A stretch of 64,000 nucleotides of DNA from an uncultured Clostridia bacterium (GCA_944393605.1 CALYAO010000097.1:62001-126000), one strand, 5' to 3'. Counted from the first letter of the stretch, positions 34,735 to 44,629 are shown. Notes: generated from the sequence alone by a model not told the origin. Numbers and translations: made by a program.

Positions 34735-36507
34735 TTACGGCTGCTGCAGCAAGCCGTACAGAATCTTGGCGGCCTGCGCGCGAGTTGCTGTTTCCTGCGG
34801 ACCAAATGTCGCCGTATCAAGGCCGTTGATGATGTGATTGGTCGTCAGTGCCGCAACGCTATCCACGGCGTACTCGGAGATTTGGGGCGTGTCGACATAG
34901 CTTAAGACGCCCGACGGCACAAAGGTTTTTCCGGCATTGACCGCCGCCCGGTATGCAATCACCGCCATGTCTTCCCGCGTGATGTTCTCTCCAACGCCAA
35001 AGGTCGTCTCATTGATGCCGTTTACAATGCCCTGCGACACAGCGGTGGAAATATACGGATAATACCATGCGTCCGCACTGACATCCTGGAATGTCAATTC
35101 CGTATCCTCCCCTTGAAGCGAGAATGCTGTGACAATCATCTTAACAAACTCTTCGCGCGTCACAGCATCATTTGGATGGAAATTGCCATCCTCTCGGCCG
35201 CTGATAACCCCCTGTTCATGCAACGCATTGATGCTCTCCCAAGCCCATGAGACATCCTCCAAGTCGGGGAATGCATTGAGGTCTGTCTGCGGGATAGCGG
35301 ATGGAATGGGATCAGTATTGGGCGGAATATAGGAGCTTGTTCCGCGGTTGCCGCCACTGCTGCTACCGCCTGTGGAGCCGCCTGTGGAGCCACCCGGTCT
35401 CTGGCCAGGATCTTGGGTCTCGCCCGCGTTGTCGACCTCCGAATCAAACAGGGAACGCAGCGCCGTCAAGGTGGTAACGTTTTCCACATCATTTGAGATG
35501 TCTTTCCATACCTGTTTCTGCTCCTCCTCATCCAGTGCATGATACGCTGTAAACGAGAAGTCCGCTTCCGCCGTCAGGTATGCCTCATTATCGGTCACGA
35601 TCCGCTTAATACTGCTCCAAAGCGGATTTTGGTCAATGGCGCTCATAATCACGGTTTCCCCAAACTGTGCCGAAAACGCCGCTGCATTCTCGACCGTTTT
35701 TTCTGCCAGCAGCGCATGTACGGCTGCCCGCTGTGTCTCGGTCAACATCTCACAATAGGTTTTGGTATAAGGCGTCAAAGCATCCAGACCCAGTTCTGTA
35801 TGATACCGGCCGATGATTTCCCCCGCTGTTTCTGCTGTAATGCCGCTGCCGAAACACTGCGCCGCAACTTCCGCGCGGAAGGCCTGCGCCGCCGCATTGG
35901 GATCCGAAAATGGAATTTTGGTTAACATCGCAGATGCCACCGGATCCAGAAACGCCTGCGTTGCATCCGCTTCGGTCAACGTTTCATACAAGTCAAACCG
36001 GAGGCCCAGGATGTCTATGCCCGCCAACAGCGCGGCCCGCATGTCCGCCTGCGCTGTCTCCCCCGACGGGTCAATCCCATTGATCGCCGCCAGCGCGCTG
36101 TCCACCTCTTCTTGTGTTGCAAAATAGAGCGGTGTTTCATAGATGGTCTCGCCGCCTGGCAGCGTCACGCGCAGCAGATAGCTGCCGCTCTGCCCGCTCA
36201 TGCGGAACCGATAGGTAAACGTCCCGTCTGCCTCAGGCGTAATCTGTGCGGAATGGGCCAGCTGTGCCACGCGCTGCTCATCTGTCATGGTGGGGATGTC
36301 CGCCAGATTCGTCCCCGGCTTCCAGAGGGTCAATGTCGGCTGATTGAAGTAGGACGCTGCCGCCTCTGCCGACAGTTTCCCCTGGAGGACAAATTCCTGT
36401 GTCGTTGCATCAATATTGACATAGTCCACCTCGGAGAATGCGCCTACCGAAACTGCTTCAGCCAGCAAAGTTATCAGTAGCATACAGATCAAGCTGAATC
36501 GCTTCAA
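34735..36507 (-). CDS. secreted protein with three C-terminal SLH domains
   Basis: A 590-residue exported protein with a signal peptide (residues 1-23), a beta-domain that may form an Ig-like fold (~25-130) and a mainly helical middle (~130-365). A Gly/Ser-rich linker (~370-400) leads to three SLH domains (~405-590). SLH motifs include AVTREEFVKMIVTAF, ENITREDMAVIAY and ATRAQAAKILYGLL. The C-terminal SLH block is the opposite arrangement to its neighbour encoded at 32061. It probably tethers the locus products to the wall. It lies 13 bases before the next gene and 34 after the previous one in transcription order. Confidence 0.82.
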   Translation of the reverse strand: MKRFSLICMLLITLLAEAVSVGAFSEVDYVNIDATTQEFVLQGKLSAEAAASYFNQPTLTLWKPGTNLADIPTMTDEQRVAQLAHSAQITPEADGTFTYRFRMSGQSGSYLLRVTLPGGETIYETPLYFATQEEVDSALAAINGIDPSGETAQADMRAALLAGIDILGLRFDLYETLTEADATQAFLDPVASAMLTKIPFSDPNAAAQAFRAEVAAQCFGSGITAETAGEIIGRYHTELGLDALTPYTKTYCEMLTETQRAAVHALLAEKTVENAAAFSAQFGETVIMSAIDQNPLWSSIKRIVTDNEAYLTAEADFSFTAYHALDEEEQKQVWKDISNDVENVTTLTALRSLFDSEVDNAGETQDPGQRPGGSTGGSTGGSSSGGNRGTSSYIPPNTDPIPSAIPQTDLNAFPDLEDVSWAWESINALHEQGVISGREDGNFHPNDAVTREEFVKMIVTAFSLQGEDTELTFQDVSADAWYYPYISTAVSQGIVNGINETTFGVGENITREDMAVIAYRAAVNAGKTFVPSGVLSYVDTPQISEYAVDSVAALTTNHIINGLDTATFGPQETATRAQAAKILYGLLQQP

Positions 36508-36541
36508 ATCGAAACATCCTTTCTCTCTTCAGAATCTATTC

Positions 36542-39500
36542 CTATGCAGTCGGTACAAAATCCAACGCTCTGCCATATGGTACCATAGAGAGCAGGTCCT
36601 CCCACAGGAACACGCGCAGCTTGTAACCTTCGGTCGGCGTATTTCTGGGGGTCAGGGAAACGGTAAAAGGCTCTGTCGTACTTTTTGCATCCACAATGCC
36701 CGACTTGACAGTCATCGCGGAAACCGCACCGTTTTCGTCATACAGGCCCACGATCATGACGTAATCCGCAGAATCCGCCGTCTCGTTCTTTACCGATGCT
36801 TCCACAACGATCTCCGTCGCACCAACCAGGGTGGTAAGCGGCTGGCCTTCGCCATCCTCATAGGTGAGGCCGGTGATGGTCACGTTGGTGGAATAGCCCA
36901 GCGCGAGCAGTTCTTCCTCGGTATAAAACCCGGTCGCTGCCATTTCTTCTTTGGTATAGGTGTCGCGGATAGCAGCACACACCTCGCTGCCCAGCGTGCT
37001 CACGTCCAGCTCCACATCCAGGAAAAAGTCGCGGTTCAGATGGAACATGGGCCGGATGCGGCAGGTCGCGATATTGGGCTCCAACTGATGCGTTTGGCCC
37101 AGTTGCTCATTCACTTCCGTCAGCGTACGCAGCATGTAGATCTTATCCGACGCGGTGCCACGTACCGTCCGGAGCCACCAGCCATCGTTGCCTGCTGAGC
37201 CGCCGGGGATTAAGCCAAACTTGCCGGCATACTGGCTCCATTCCGTCTGGCTGGGGACCACGATGCCCGCCTGTACCGCATACTGGTCAATACCCAGGTT
37301 TGCATGGCTGGGTTCGGTGATCCAATAGTAATTGGTATTGATATGGGATACAATGTCCGTCGGGAGCAAGGCTTTGAACTCACTGCCGTTCATATAATTT
37401 GCGATGTTGTTGGTATCCGACGGATCAAAGACGCCGGTGAGGTCAGGATCAAATGCCTTGGCGCCATACTCGTTTTCCGCCATAACCAAGAATTTGGACG
37501 AATCTACGTTTTTGGTATCCAGCAGGATGAATTTTTGGCCGCCTACTGTAAATAGATATTTGGCATCTGTCTGGTCGGGAACGCCTTCGGGCCGCGAACC
37601 AACCCGGTCCATCGGCTTAAACTCCTGCATGGGGATGGCAATCGTCGCCTCTTTGGTGCCCTCCGCCGTAGTCGCAACGGCCTTGATGGTTTTGCCCAGG
37701 TCGTTCCACGTCACTTCATAGGTTGCGCCCGTCGCACCTGCAACCAGCGTCTCCCCCGAATACCACTGATAGGAGCTTGCAGTTCCATCATGGGTCATGG
37801 TGAGGGTGTTGTCCGGCGCGGCCGTCCCCGTGATCTCCGCCTCAATGGGGAGATCGAACCCGATCTGCACGAGTTCCGACCGGCTGTATCCAGCCTCCAG
37901 GAGCTCATCCGCCTCATAGGTCGCAAGCAGGGCCGCACGTACCTCTGTTCCCATGTCCTGTACCGAGATATGTACATTGGTGAAGAAATCGCGCCCCAGG
38001 TGGAACACGGGGCGGAGATAGGCTTTGCCCGTTCCCGTATCACTCTGCTGTGTCTGCCCCAGCATGCCGTCGGTTGCGCTCTTGAGCAGCTGCCGTAAGT
38101 CGCCGTTTACACCGTTGGAGGTCCGCAGCCACCAGCCGTCGTTGTTGTTGCAGCTGGCAGGCTTTAGCCCATACTTGGGCGCATAGTTATACCACTCGGT
38201 CTGGCTCATGACCGCAATGCCCGCCTGGGTGGTATACTGCGGGATGTCCCAAGTCGCATGGGCCGCCTCTGTAATCCAGATATAGTCGTTGTTGATGTTG
38301 TTCACGATATCCTTGGGCAGCTTGGCGCGGAACGTCTCGCTGTTTAGGAAATAGCCGATGTTGGTTTCGCTGTCCACATCGAATTTCATTTCGCCAACTG
38401 CACCAAACTCACCCGGTTCGTTGGTGCCATTTCGATTAGCCGGGAACACCTCCTCCGACATCACAAAAAATTTGGAGGAATCCACGTTTTTCGTGTCCAG
38501 CAAAATGAATTTCTGGCCGCCAACCGTAAACAATGTTTCACTGGAAGTCGCACCCGTCTGCTGCACGGCAGGCTTATCCGAATTGTTATACCGGCCTCTT
38601 GCGGGGAACTCCTGCATGGGGATGGCAATCGTCGCTTCCACGGGGCCGTCCGCCGTGGTCGCAACGGCCTTGACGGTCTTGCCCAAGTCAGCCCAGGTGA
38701 CCTCATAGGTCGCACCTGTCACACCAGGAACCTCCTCGCCGCCGACATACCACTGATACGCGCTTGCGGTTCCCTCATGGACCATGGTGAGGGTGTTATC
38801 GGGCGCCGCTGTCCCTTCGATTTCCGCGTTCGATGCGAGTACAAACCCAATTTCTGTGAGCTCCGACCGGCTGTATCCGGCCTCCAGGAGCTCCTCTGCC
38901 TCATAGGTCGCAAGCAGGGCCGCACGTACGTCCGCGCCCATGTCCTGTACCGGGATATGTACATTGGTGAAGAAATCGCGCCCCAGGTGGAACACCGGGC
39001 GGAGGTAGCCTTTGCCCGTATCTATCTCATTCTGCTGTGTCTGCCCCAGCTGGCCGTCGGTTGCGCTCTTGAGCATCTCTCTTCTGTCAGCAGTCGCACC
39101 ATTGGATGTGCGCAGCCACCAGCCGTCGTTGTTATTGCAGCTGGCGGGCTTTAGCCCGTACTTGGGCGCATAGTTGTACCACTCGGTCTGGCTCATGACC
39201 GCAATGCCCGCCTGGGTGGTATACTGCGGGATACCGTGGCCGGCATGTGCCGCCTCGGTGATCCAGATATAGTCGTCGTTGATATTGTCCACGATGTCCT
39301 TGGGTAGTTTCCCTCGGATGGTTGTGTTCAACATATATCCAATGTTGGACACTCTGTCAACATCAAACCGAACGTCACTCCCAGGCGCATCAAACTCGCC
39401 CGGCTCGTTGGTGCCATTTCGGTTGGCCGGAAACACCTCTTCGGACATCACAAAGAATTTAGAAGAATCCACGTTTTTGGTATCCAGCAGGATAAATTTC

Positions 39501-39895
39501 TGGCCGCCAACCGTAAACAGCGTTTCGGACGACGTTGCGCCCATCTGCTGATCAGCAGGTCTTTTGTCATTGCCATACCGGCCCGTATTTTTGAGCGTCT
39601 GCGCGGGGACTGTGATCTCCTTGGTGACCGCGCTTTCCCCCGTCGGGGTCACCATACACGAAATGGTCTTGCCCAAGTCATCCCACGTCACTTCATAGGA
39701 CGCAGTGGTGGCGCCGGGAACAGGCGTCCCGTCTACACTCCACTGATAGGTTGCCGCGCTGTCACAGGTGATGGTCAGCGTGTTGTCGGGTGCCGGGTTG
39801 CCCGTCATTTCCACTTCTGCCGCCGATACAGAGAAGCAGCAAAGGGAGATGCTCAGCATACATACCAGCCAAAGACCCAACGTTCTTTTTTTCAT
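36542..39895 (-). CDS. secreted protein with three Ig-like plus WWLR-type repeat units
   Basis: An 1117-residue exported protein with a signal peptide (residues 1-26) and three successive units of an Ig-like domain, a WWLR-type module and a short helical segment (units ~29-357, ~358-686, ~687-1000). The C-terminal beta domain is like that of the 24585 product. Each module carries LFTVGGQKFILLDTKNVDSS, SQTEW and DGWWLRT, then RPVFHL or RPMFHL. Units 1 and 2 are nearly identical; unit 3 has diverged. There is no catalytic or SLH domain, so binding or scaffolding is the best guess. It is the first gene of the six-gene run, with a -10 box (TATAAT, 39951-39956 on the minus strand) upstream. Confidence 0.75.
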   Translation of the reverse strand: MKKRTLGLWLVCMLSISLCCFSVSAAEVEMTGNPAPDNTLTITCDSAATYQWSVDGTPVPGATTASYEVTWDDLGKTISCMVTPTGESAVTKEITVPAQTLKNTGRYGNDKRPADQQMGATSSETLFTVGGQKFILLDTKNVDSSKFFVMSEEVFPANRNGTNEPGEFDAPGSDVRFDVDRVSNIGYMLNTTIRGKLPKDIVDNINDDYIWITEAAHAGHGIPQYTTQAGIAVMSQTEWYNYAPKYGLKPASCNNNDGWWLRTSNGATADRREMLKSATDGQLGQTQQNEIDTGKGYLRPVFHLGRDFFTNVHIPVQDMGADVRAALLATYEAEELLEAGYSRSELTEIGFVLASNAEIEGTAAPDNTLTMVHEGTASAYQWYVGGEEVPGVTGATYEVTWADLGKTVKAVATTADGPVEATIAIPMQEFPARGRYNNSDKPAVQQTGATSSETLFTVGGQKFILLDTKNVDSSKFFVMSEEVFPANRNGTNEPGEFGAVGEMKFDVDSETNIGYFLNSETFRAKLPKDIVNNINNDYIWITEAAHATWDIPQYTTQAGIAVMSQTEWYNYAPKYGLKPASCNNNDGWWLRTSNGVNGDLRQLLKSATDGMLGQTQQSDTGTGKAYLRPVFHLGRDFFTNVHISVQDMGTEVRAALLATYEADELLEAGYSRSELVQIGFDLPIEAEITGTAAPDNTLTMTHDGTASSYQWYSGETLVAGATGATYEVTWNDLGKTIKAVATTAEGTKEATIAIPMQEFKPMDRVGSRPEGVPDQTDAKYLFTVGGQKFILLDTKNVDSSKFLVMAENEYGAKAFDPDLTGVFDPSDTNNIANYMNGSEFKALLPTDIVSHINTNYYWITEPSHANLGIDQYAVQAGIVVPSQTEWSQYAGKFGLIPGGSAGNDGWWLRTVRGTASDKIYMLRTLTEVNEQLGQTHQLEPNIATCRIRPMFHLNRDFFLDVELDVSTLGSEVCAAIRDTYTKEEMAATGFYTEEELLALGYSTNVTITGLTYEDGEGQPLTTLVGATEIVVEASVKNETADSADYVMIVGLYDENGAVSAMTVKSGIVDAKSTTEPFTVSLTPRNTPTEGYKLRVFLWEDLLSMVPYGRALDFVPTA
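36880..39809 (-). repeat. tandem coding repeats of about 987, 987 and 954 bases
   Basis: The three units of the secreted repeat protein are visible at DNA level. The first two match with an offset of exactly 987 bases (for example near 39148 and 38161); the third is offset by 954 and more diverged. Frame is kept throughout. The high DNA similarity of units 1 and 2 points to recent duplication or gene conversion. Confidence 0.8.
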
Positions 39896-40074
39896 TTTTT
39901 CTTCCTCCTATTCTATGTTCTATAAATGCTAGGCCCCTTTCGTAATCAATATTATAATAGCAGAATATAGAAAAAATAAAAAGGATACATTTTGGCGAAA
40001 AGGTTTAGTATCTTACTCTATTTGAGAGATTCTCATATGCGCATGGCCAAAACCAAATACCCGTGAAAGAGCCG

Positions 40075-40103
40075 TTGACACTTTTTGGACCGCATGCTAT
40101 AAT
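40075..40103 (+). promoter_or_regulatory. consensus promoter of the two-component system operon
   Basis: TTGACA (40075-40080) and TATAAT (40098-40103) match both consensus boxes with 17-base spacing. It drives the sensor remnant, response regulator and kinase genes. The 252-base divergent gap holds no gene. Confidence 0.8.
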
Positions 40104-40147
40104 AATGAAAAAAGGCGCTTTGTTGGCGAGGCAAAGGAGGCTTTGCA

Positions 40148-41149
40148 ATGAAGATGCGGTTTCAAGTCAAACTGCGGCTTAACCTTGCACTGTTGTCCGC
40201 ATTTGTGATCCTTGCCTTTTCATTTTCCAGTTTTTACCTGTTTAGCCATATTTTAAAACAGGATTTTACCAGTAAAGCAACTGCTTTTATCTCGTCGCTG
40301 AATGTGAACATGGAAATTCAGATGAACTATTTGGAAGAAATTGCAAGACTAATCGCGGACAATAAGATCGTCGGGGATGCCTTGGCGTCTTCCAACATCG
40401 ATACCTCCATCGTCTCTTACTTGGATGGCACCATCATGACCAATTACAACATTTTGGGTGTTTCAGTCTACAAAACGAACGGACCAAACTATTACAGCAG
40501 TACGATTTTTTCTCCGCCAACCGAACAGACGCTTGAGAGTAACCCGGACTTTTCCGCCTTTTTGAACGGCACCTCGGATGCCATTTGGATGCTTCGCAGG
40601 CAATTTTCGGACATTCCGCAGTCGGGCAATTACACCAGCTTTGATTCCACGTATGGGATTTTATCCTATATTTTAAAGATACAAGGAAAAACGGGCGAGA
40701 CGATCGGGCTCCTGATTATGGACACCCAGCTTTCGGAATTGATTTACCCGCTTCAGGATGACACTTCCATGTTTCTCAAAGATGCAAAGGTGTTTTTTCG
40801 GGATCGCAACAATGGCAGCCTGTACGCAATGCTTGCCACCGAAACCGACCTGCCGCGGCTGGATACCCCGCTGCCATTGCCCAACGAAGTGCGCCATGGC
40901 CCCAATCAGAGCCTTTTGCTTTGTGTGAAGGTGGTACATTCCAACCTGGATATGTATCTCAACCTTCCGCTGGAATACATTGGTTCCCAGCAGCGTATCC
41001 TCATTTTGGTCTTGGCCATTTTAGATGTGATTCTATTGGGCGTTTGCTGGATTGTGATCCGTACCACAGAAGACAGCTTTGTGGGACCCATTGCAAAGCT
41101 CACGCAGACCATTCATGATTACCACCAAGACAACCATACATGCAGATGA
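40148..41149 (+). CDS. membrane sensor domain protein lacking a kinase domain (truncated YesM-like)
   Basis: A 333-residue membrane protein with a transmembrane helix (residues ~10-32), an extracellular Cache-like sensor (~33-278) and a second helix (~280-303). It ends about 30 residues later, inside what should be the HAMP linker (FVGPIAKLTQTIHDYH). YesM-type histidine kinases are normally near 580 residues; here the HAMP remainder, histidine box and ATPase domain are missing. Only 39 bases separate it from the response regulator, so no kinase part is hidden nearby. It may be the remnant of a deleted kinase or a stand-alone sensor working with the kinase encoded at 42790. It has a good promoter and ribosome binding site. 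Confidence 0.7.
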   Translation: MKMRFQVKLRLNLALLSAFVILAFSFSSFYLFSHILKQDFTSKATAFISSLNVNMEIQMNYLEEIARLIADNKIVGDALASSNIDTSIVSYLDGTIMTNYNILGVSVYKTNGPNYYSSTIFSPPTEQTLESNPDFSAFLNGTSDAIWMLRRQFSDIPQSGNYTSFDSTYGILSYILKIQGKTGETIGLLIMDTQLSELIYPLQDDTSMFLKDAKVFFRDRNNGSLYAMLATETDLPRLDTPLPLPNEVRHGPNQSLLLCVKVVHSNLDMYLNLPLEYIGSQQRILILVLAILDVILLGVCWIVIRTTEDSFVGPIAKLTQTIHDYHQDNHTCR

Positions 41150-41188
41150 GCTCATAAAATGTACGAATGCCAAAAGGGGGCATAACCT

Positions 41189-42793
41189 GTGAACCTGAAA
41201 GTGCTCATTGTTGACGACGAATACTTTGTTCGCATGGGATTGCGGCAAACCATCGATTGGGAGGGCCTGGGGTTTCTGCTGGTAGGAGAGGCGGAAAATG
41301 GCGTCCAGGCTTTGTCGCTCATTCGGGAGCGGCAGCCGGATATTGTGATCACGGATATCAAAATGCCCAAAATGGATGGCATCGAGCTCATTGCGGCCAT
41401 CGGGGAACAGGGGTATCCATGTGAAATCATCCTATTGTCGGGCTATGAAGAGTTTTCGTATGCCAAAAAGGCGATTGAGCATGGCGTATCCGCTTATTTG
41501 CTAAAGCCCACCAAAAATGAAGACCTCATTGCGGCGCTTTTGAAATTGAAAAGCAAATTCGCAGAGCGGCAGGCGCTGGAAAAGCAGCTGGAGACTTACC
41601 ACGAAAACCTGCCTGTCATCCAAAATAAATTGCTCTATGATTTTTTTACGGGGGAGATCTCCGATCGCGAAAATATCATGGCAGGATTTTCCAAAATCCA
41701 TTTCTTTCCGCGCCATGCGTTTTTCACCGTTGCGGTGCTCCAAATCGACAATTTTCTGCAGCTGCCCGAGGATGTGAAGCATACTTTAGAAAAAACGGTA
41801 TCACAGGCCATCACACAGGAACTGGAAGGGACAGAACTGGATTATTTATACGGTTACCTGGGCGGCAAAAACTTTGGTATTCTGCTGTGCCATGACCGCA
41901 GCGAACAAAAGACGCAGGCGGTGGTATACCACACATTAAATGCCATTCGTTTGTCGTTTGAGGCGTTTACCGTTACAATCGGGATCAGCAACAGCATGAG
42001 CGGATTTGAAAACATGCATGTTGCCTATGCGGAGGCCATGACCGCACTGGAACAAAAGCCGGTCTTGGGAAAAAACAGGATTATTTTGTACAGCGGGATT
42101 GCCAAACCGGAACAAGCCATACTGCCGGTGGATTATCACGACTGCCTGTCCCGTATTGTCTCCTACGCCAAGACGCAAAATCAGGAGGCAGCACAAGAAG
42201 AGCTCAACCATTTCTTCTCTTTGTTGACGCATAACCCTGGTATTTCCATCAGTTTTGTGCAGAAAGCCATTGTGGAGATGATTGTGCTGGCCTCGTCGGG
42301 CGTATTTTCCTCCATCGAAAGCGCACGCGAAGCAATGGGCGCAGATTTTATCCCCGATGAGCAGGTGAAAGCACTGGAGACTGTGGAGGAGCTCATCAAA
42401 TGGGCCAAAGCCAGTTTGGAGCGCATATTCACGCGGCATGAAGATTTGCAAGGGATACAGCATTACCGCCGGGAAGTGCGAATCGCGTTTGAAATTGTAA
42501 AAAAACGGTATATGGAGCCGCTCAATGCCGAAGACATCGCGGAGGAATTATTTGTCAGCCCATCCTATTTCCGCCATCTCTTCAAGCAGGACGTGGGCCT
42601 TACATTCAATGAATATCTCACCAACTATCGCATTGACATTGCAAAACAAATGCTGGCAGAAGGCCGATTGCGGGTGAGTGAAATCAGCGAACAGGTTGGG
42701 TATCCAAACACCAAATACTTTAGTATGCTCTTTAAGAAGGCAACTGGATTGTCCCCTCGTGAATATGCGACAAGCGGGGGGATGGTATCATGA
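41189..42793 (+). CDS. YesN-type response regulator with AraC DNA-binding domain
   Basis: A 534-residue response regulator. The receiver domain (residues 1-~120) has the acidic pair Asp9/Asp10, the phosphoacceptor Asp56 in ITDIKMPKMDG and the conserved lysine in LLKPTKN. A long middle region follows, and the C-terminus (~430-534) is an AraC-type double helix-turn-helix with EDIAEELFVSPSYFRHLFKQ. Such regulators switch on sugar-uptake and glycosidase genes in Bacillota. The start is GTG behind AAAAGGGGG. It overlaps the kinase gene by four bases. Confidence 0.93.
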   Translation: MNLKVLIVDDEYFVRMGLRQTIDWEGLGFLLVGEAENGVQALSLIRERQPDIVITDIKMPKMDGIELIAAIGEQGYPCEIILLSGYEEFSYAKKAIEHGVSAYLLKPTKNEDLIAALLKLKSKFAERQALEKQLETYHENLPVIQNKLLYDFFTGEISDRENIMAGFSKIHFFPRHAFFTVAVLQIDNFLQLPEDVKHTLEKTVSQAITQELEGTELDYLYGYLGGKNFGILLCHDRSEQKTQAVVYHTLNAIRLSFEAFTVTIGISNSMSGFENMHVAYAEAMTALEQKPVLGKNRIILYSGIAKPEQAILPVDYHDCLSRIVSYAKTQNQEAAQEELNHFFSLLTHNPGISISFVQKAIVEMIVLASSGVFSSIESAREAMGADFIPDEQVKALETVEELIKWAKASLERIFTRHEDLQGIQHYRREVRIAFEIVKKRYMEPLNAEDIAEELFVSPSYFRHLFKQDVGLTFNEYLTNYRIDIAKQMLAEGRLRVSEISEQVGYPNTKYFSMLFKKATGLSPREYATSGGMVS

Positions 42794-44529
42794 AGCTGGA
42801 TCGTGCGGCCAGCGTGCTGCGCCGGCTGCGGACGCAACCTCGGTTATTTATCACAGCGGTTATGATCACCGTTTTGCCCGCTTTGATTATCTTTACCATC
42901 CTACAGTACCTGACAATTACGGTGATGACGGACCAGTATAACCAAAGCTATAGCGCCCATACCTATCAGCTGATTGAAAACAATTTGGAAAACTTGTTTG
43001 CGCGCATCAACACGTTTTCCCTCAACCTCGTCTCAGACGATGCCATCTATGACATCTTGGGCAACCACGATATGTCGCCTGACGAAAAACAGGCCGCCGC
43101 CGCGTCTCTGCTGCTGCGGCATTTAGAGCAAAATAGCACCATTGCAAACATTGCGGTTGTCACAAAAGATGGCAATATGTATGCCTCGTTTCCCGATTCA
43201 GCAATTAAGCCCAGCAATGCGTTTTTGGAACAAATTCAGGAATCTTTTCTTGTTTTTGACAGTGCCCCTCGGTATGACAGTGAAGGGAACCGGTATTATT
43301 TATTGGGAAAGCGCTTTCAGAATTTTAACACAAGCTATCAGCTTGGCTCTCTTGTTTTATACATCCGCGCCCAAGCCTTTGAGACGCCATTTGAAGAGAT
43401 GACCTATGACGGCAGCTATTATTTTTTATGCACAGACGGTCAGGTCATGGCTCAGTCTGCACAATTGCCACAGGAACTTTTGCTTGTGCCAACCATCAGC
43501 GTGAGTGACAGGCCTGTCCGCGTGCAGGTTGGAAATGACGCCTGCCTGGCTATGGCACAGCGCATTGAAATTGCATCCGTGCCGGCAGTTTTTCAATTGG
43601 TCAACATCATGACAGATGACGCCGCCAGTGCCCTGTCCAAAAATCTGATGTGGTATATCAACATTGCGTTTGTCGTGATCATGCTGCTTTCTCTCATGCT
43701 GTCCATGCTGCTTTCCAACCGTCTCATTGCATCCTTAAAGTCGCTATGCAATAAAATCAACCGGTTTGGCACCAATATGGAATCCTACCAGCCCTATGTC
43801 GTTCCGCCTCGCGACGAAATTGCGGAGCTGGAAAACAGCTTCAATGAGATGGCGATCCATATCAACGAACTCATGGAGCAGAATGCGCAGGAACAGGAAA
43901 AACAAAAAATTGCAGAGTTGCGGGCATTGCAGGCGCAAATCAATCCGCATTTTATCTATAATACGCTGGACGTGATCAGTTGGATCGCCAAGCTGAAAGG
44001 ACAGCAAGAGATCTTAAAAATCACCCATGCACTGGCCTCCTTTTTCCGCATCAGTTTACACAAGGGGGAAACCATCATCAAGGTGCAGGAAGAGATCGAT
44101 CATGTCAACAGTTACGTCACCATTGAACAGATGCGCAGTCCAGGCAAGTTTGAGGTGTCATACGAAATTGAAGAAGGCATGCTGCAATATGACATGCTGA
44201 AGATCATCTTGCAGCCCATCGTAGAAAATGCGATCAAACATGGCATCAATGAACGGGATGGCCAGGGGCACATTCGCATAATTGGATATGTGGATGGTGA
44301 TTTTCTCAAATTTGAGGTGATTGATGACGGGGTGGGGTTTGACCCCTCCATATTGGAGGATCCGACCTTTCTCAAAAACAACAGCGCAAAGGGCGGCTAT
44401 GGGCTGGCCAATGTGCAAGACCGCATCCGGCTGGAATATGGCAATGACTGTGGGCTGAAATTTATTAGCAAGCCCGGGCGGGGGACGCGCGTGGAAATCA
44501 CGCTCAAAAAGCGCCATGCTGATCGGTAA
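42790..44529 (+). CDS. YesM-type sensor histidine kinase
   Basis: A 579-residue membrane kinase. Transmembrane helices at ~20-42 and ~288-310 bracket an extracellular Cache-like sensor. A HAMP linker and a HisKA_5-type histidine box follow, with phosphoacceptor His387 in QINPHFIYN. The HATPase_c domain has QPIVENAIKHGI, DDGVGFD and GYGLANVQDRI. It partners with the response regulator gene that it overlaps. The pair sits between the surface glycan genes and the convergent ABC importer, so it likely senses an extracellular sugar and controls one or both. Confidence 0.94.
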   Translation: MKLDRAASVLRRLRTQPRLFITAVMITVLPALIIFTILQYLTITVMTDQYNQSYSAHTYQLIENNLENLFARINTFSLNLVSDDAIYDILGNHDMSPDEKQAAAASLLLRHLEQNSTIANIAVVTKDGNMYASFPDSAIKPSNAFLEQIQESFLVFDSAPRYDSEGNRYYLLGKRFQNFNTSYQLGSLVLYIRAQAFETPFEEMTYDGSYYFLCTDGQVMAQSAQLPQELLLVPTISVSDRPVRVQVGNDACLAMAQRIEIASVPAVFQLVNIMTDDAASALSKNLMWYINIAFVVIMLLSLMLSMLLSNRLIASLKSLCNKINRFGTNMESYQPYVVPPRDEIAELENSFNEMAIHINELMEQNAQEQEKQKIAELRALQAQINPHFIYNTLDVISWIAKLKGQQEILKITHALASFFRISLHKGETIIKVQEEIDHVNSYVTIEQMRSPGKFEVSYEIEEGMLQYDMLKIILQPIVENAIKHGINERDGQGHIRIIGYVDGDFLKFEVIDDGVGFDPSILEDPTFLKNNSAKGGYGLANVQDRIRLEYGNDCGLKFISKPGRGTRVEITLKKRHADR

Positions 44530-44590
44530 ACATGCCAAAAAATGGGAACCGTTTTCCAGGTGCGTCGCTCTTGGATGCGCAAACAGAACA

Positions 44591-44625
44591 AAAAAAGGAG
44601 ACGCCTTTTTGGGCGTCTCCTTTTT
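44591..44625. terminator. bidirectional terminator between the kinase and permease genes
   Basis: AAAAAAGGAGACGCC and GGCGTCTCCTTTTT form a long stem with A and T flanks, placed between two convergent operons. Confidence 0.85.
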
Positions 44626-44629
44626 GGTA

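Noticed and set aside
36880-39809. Possible CRISPR or other spaced repeat array
   Set aside because: The repeats are in-frame coding units of nearly 1 kb with no short repeat-spacer pattern. No CRISPR array or cas gene was seen in the window.
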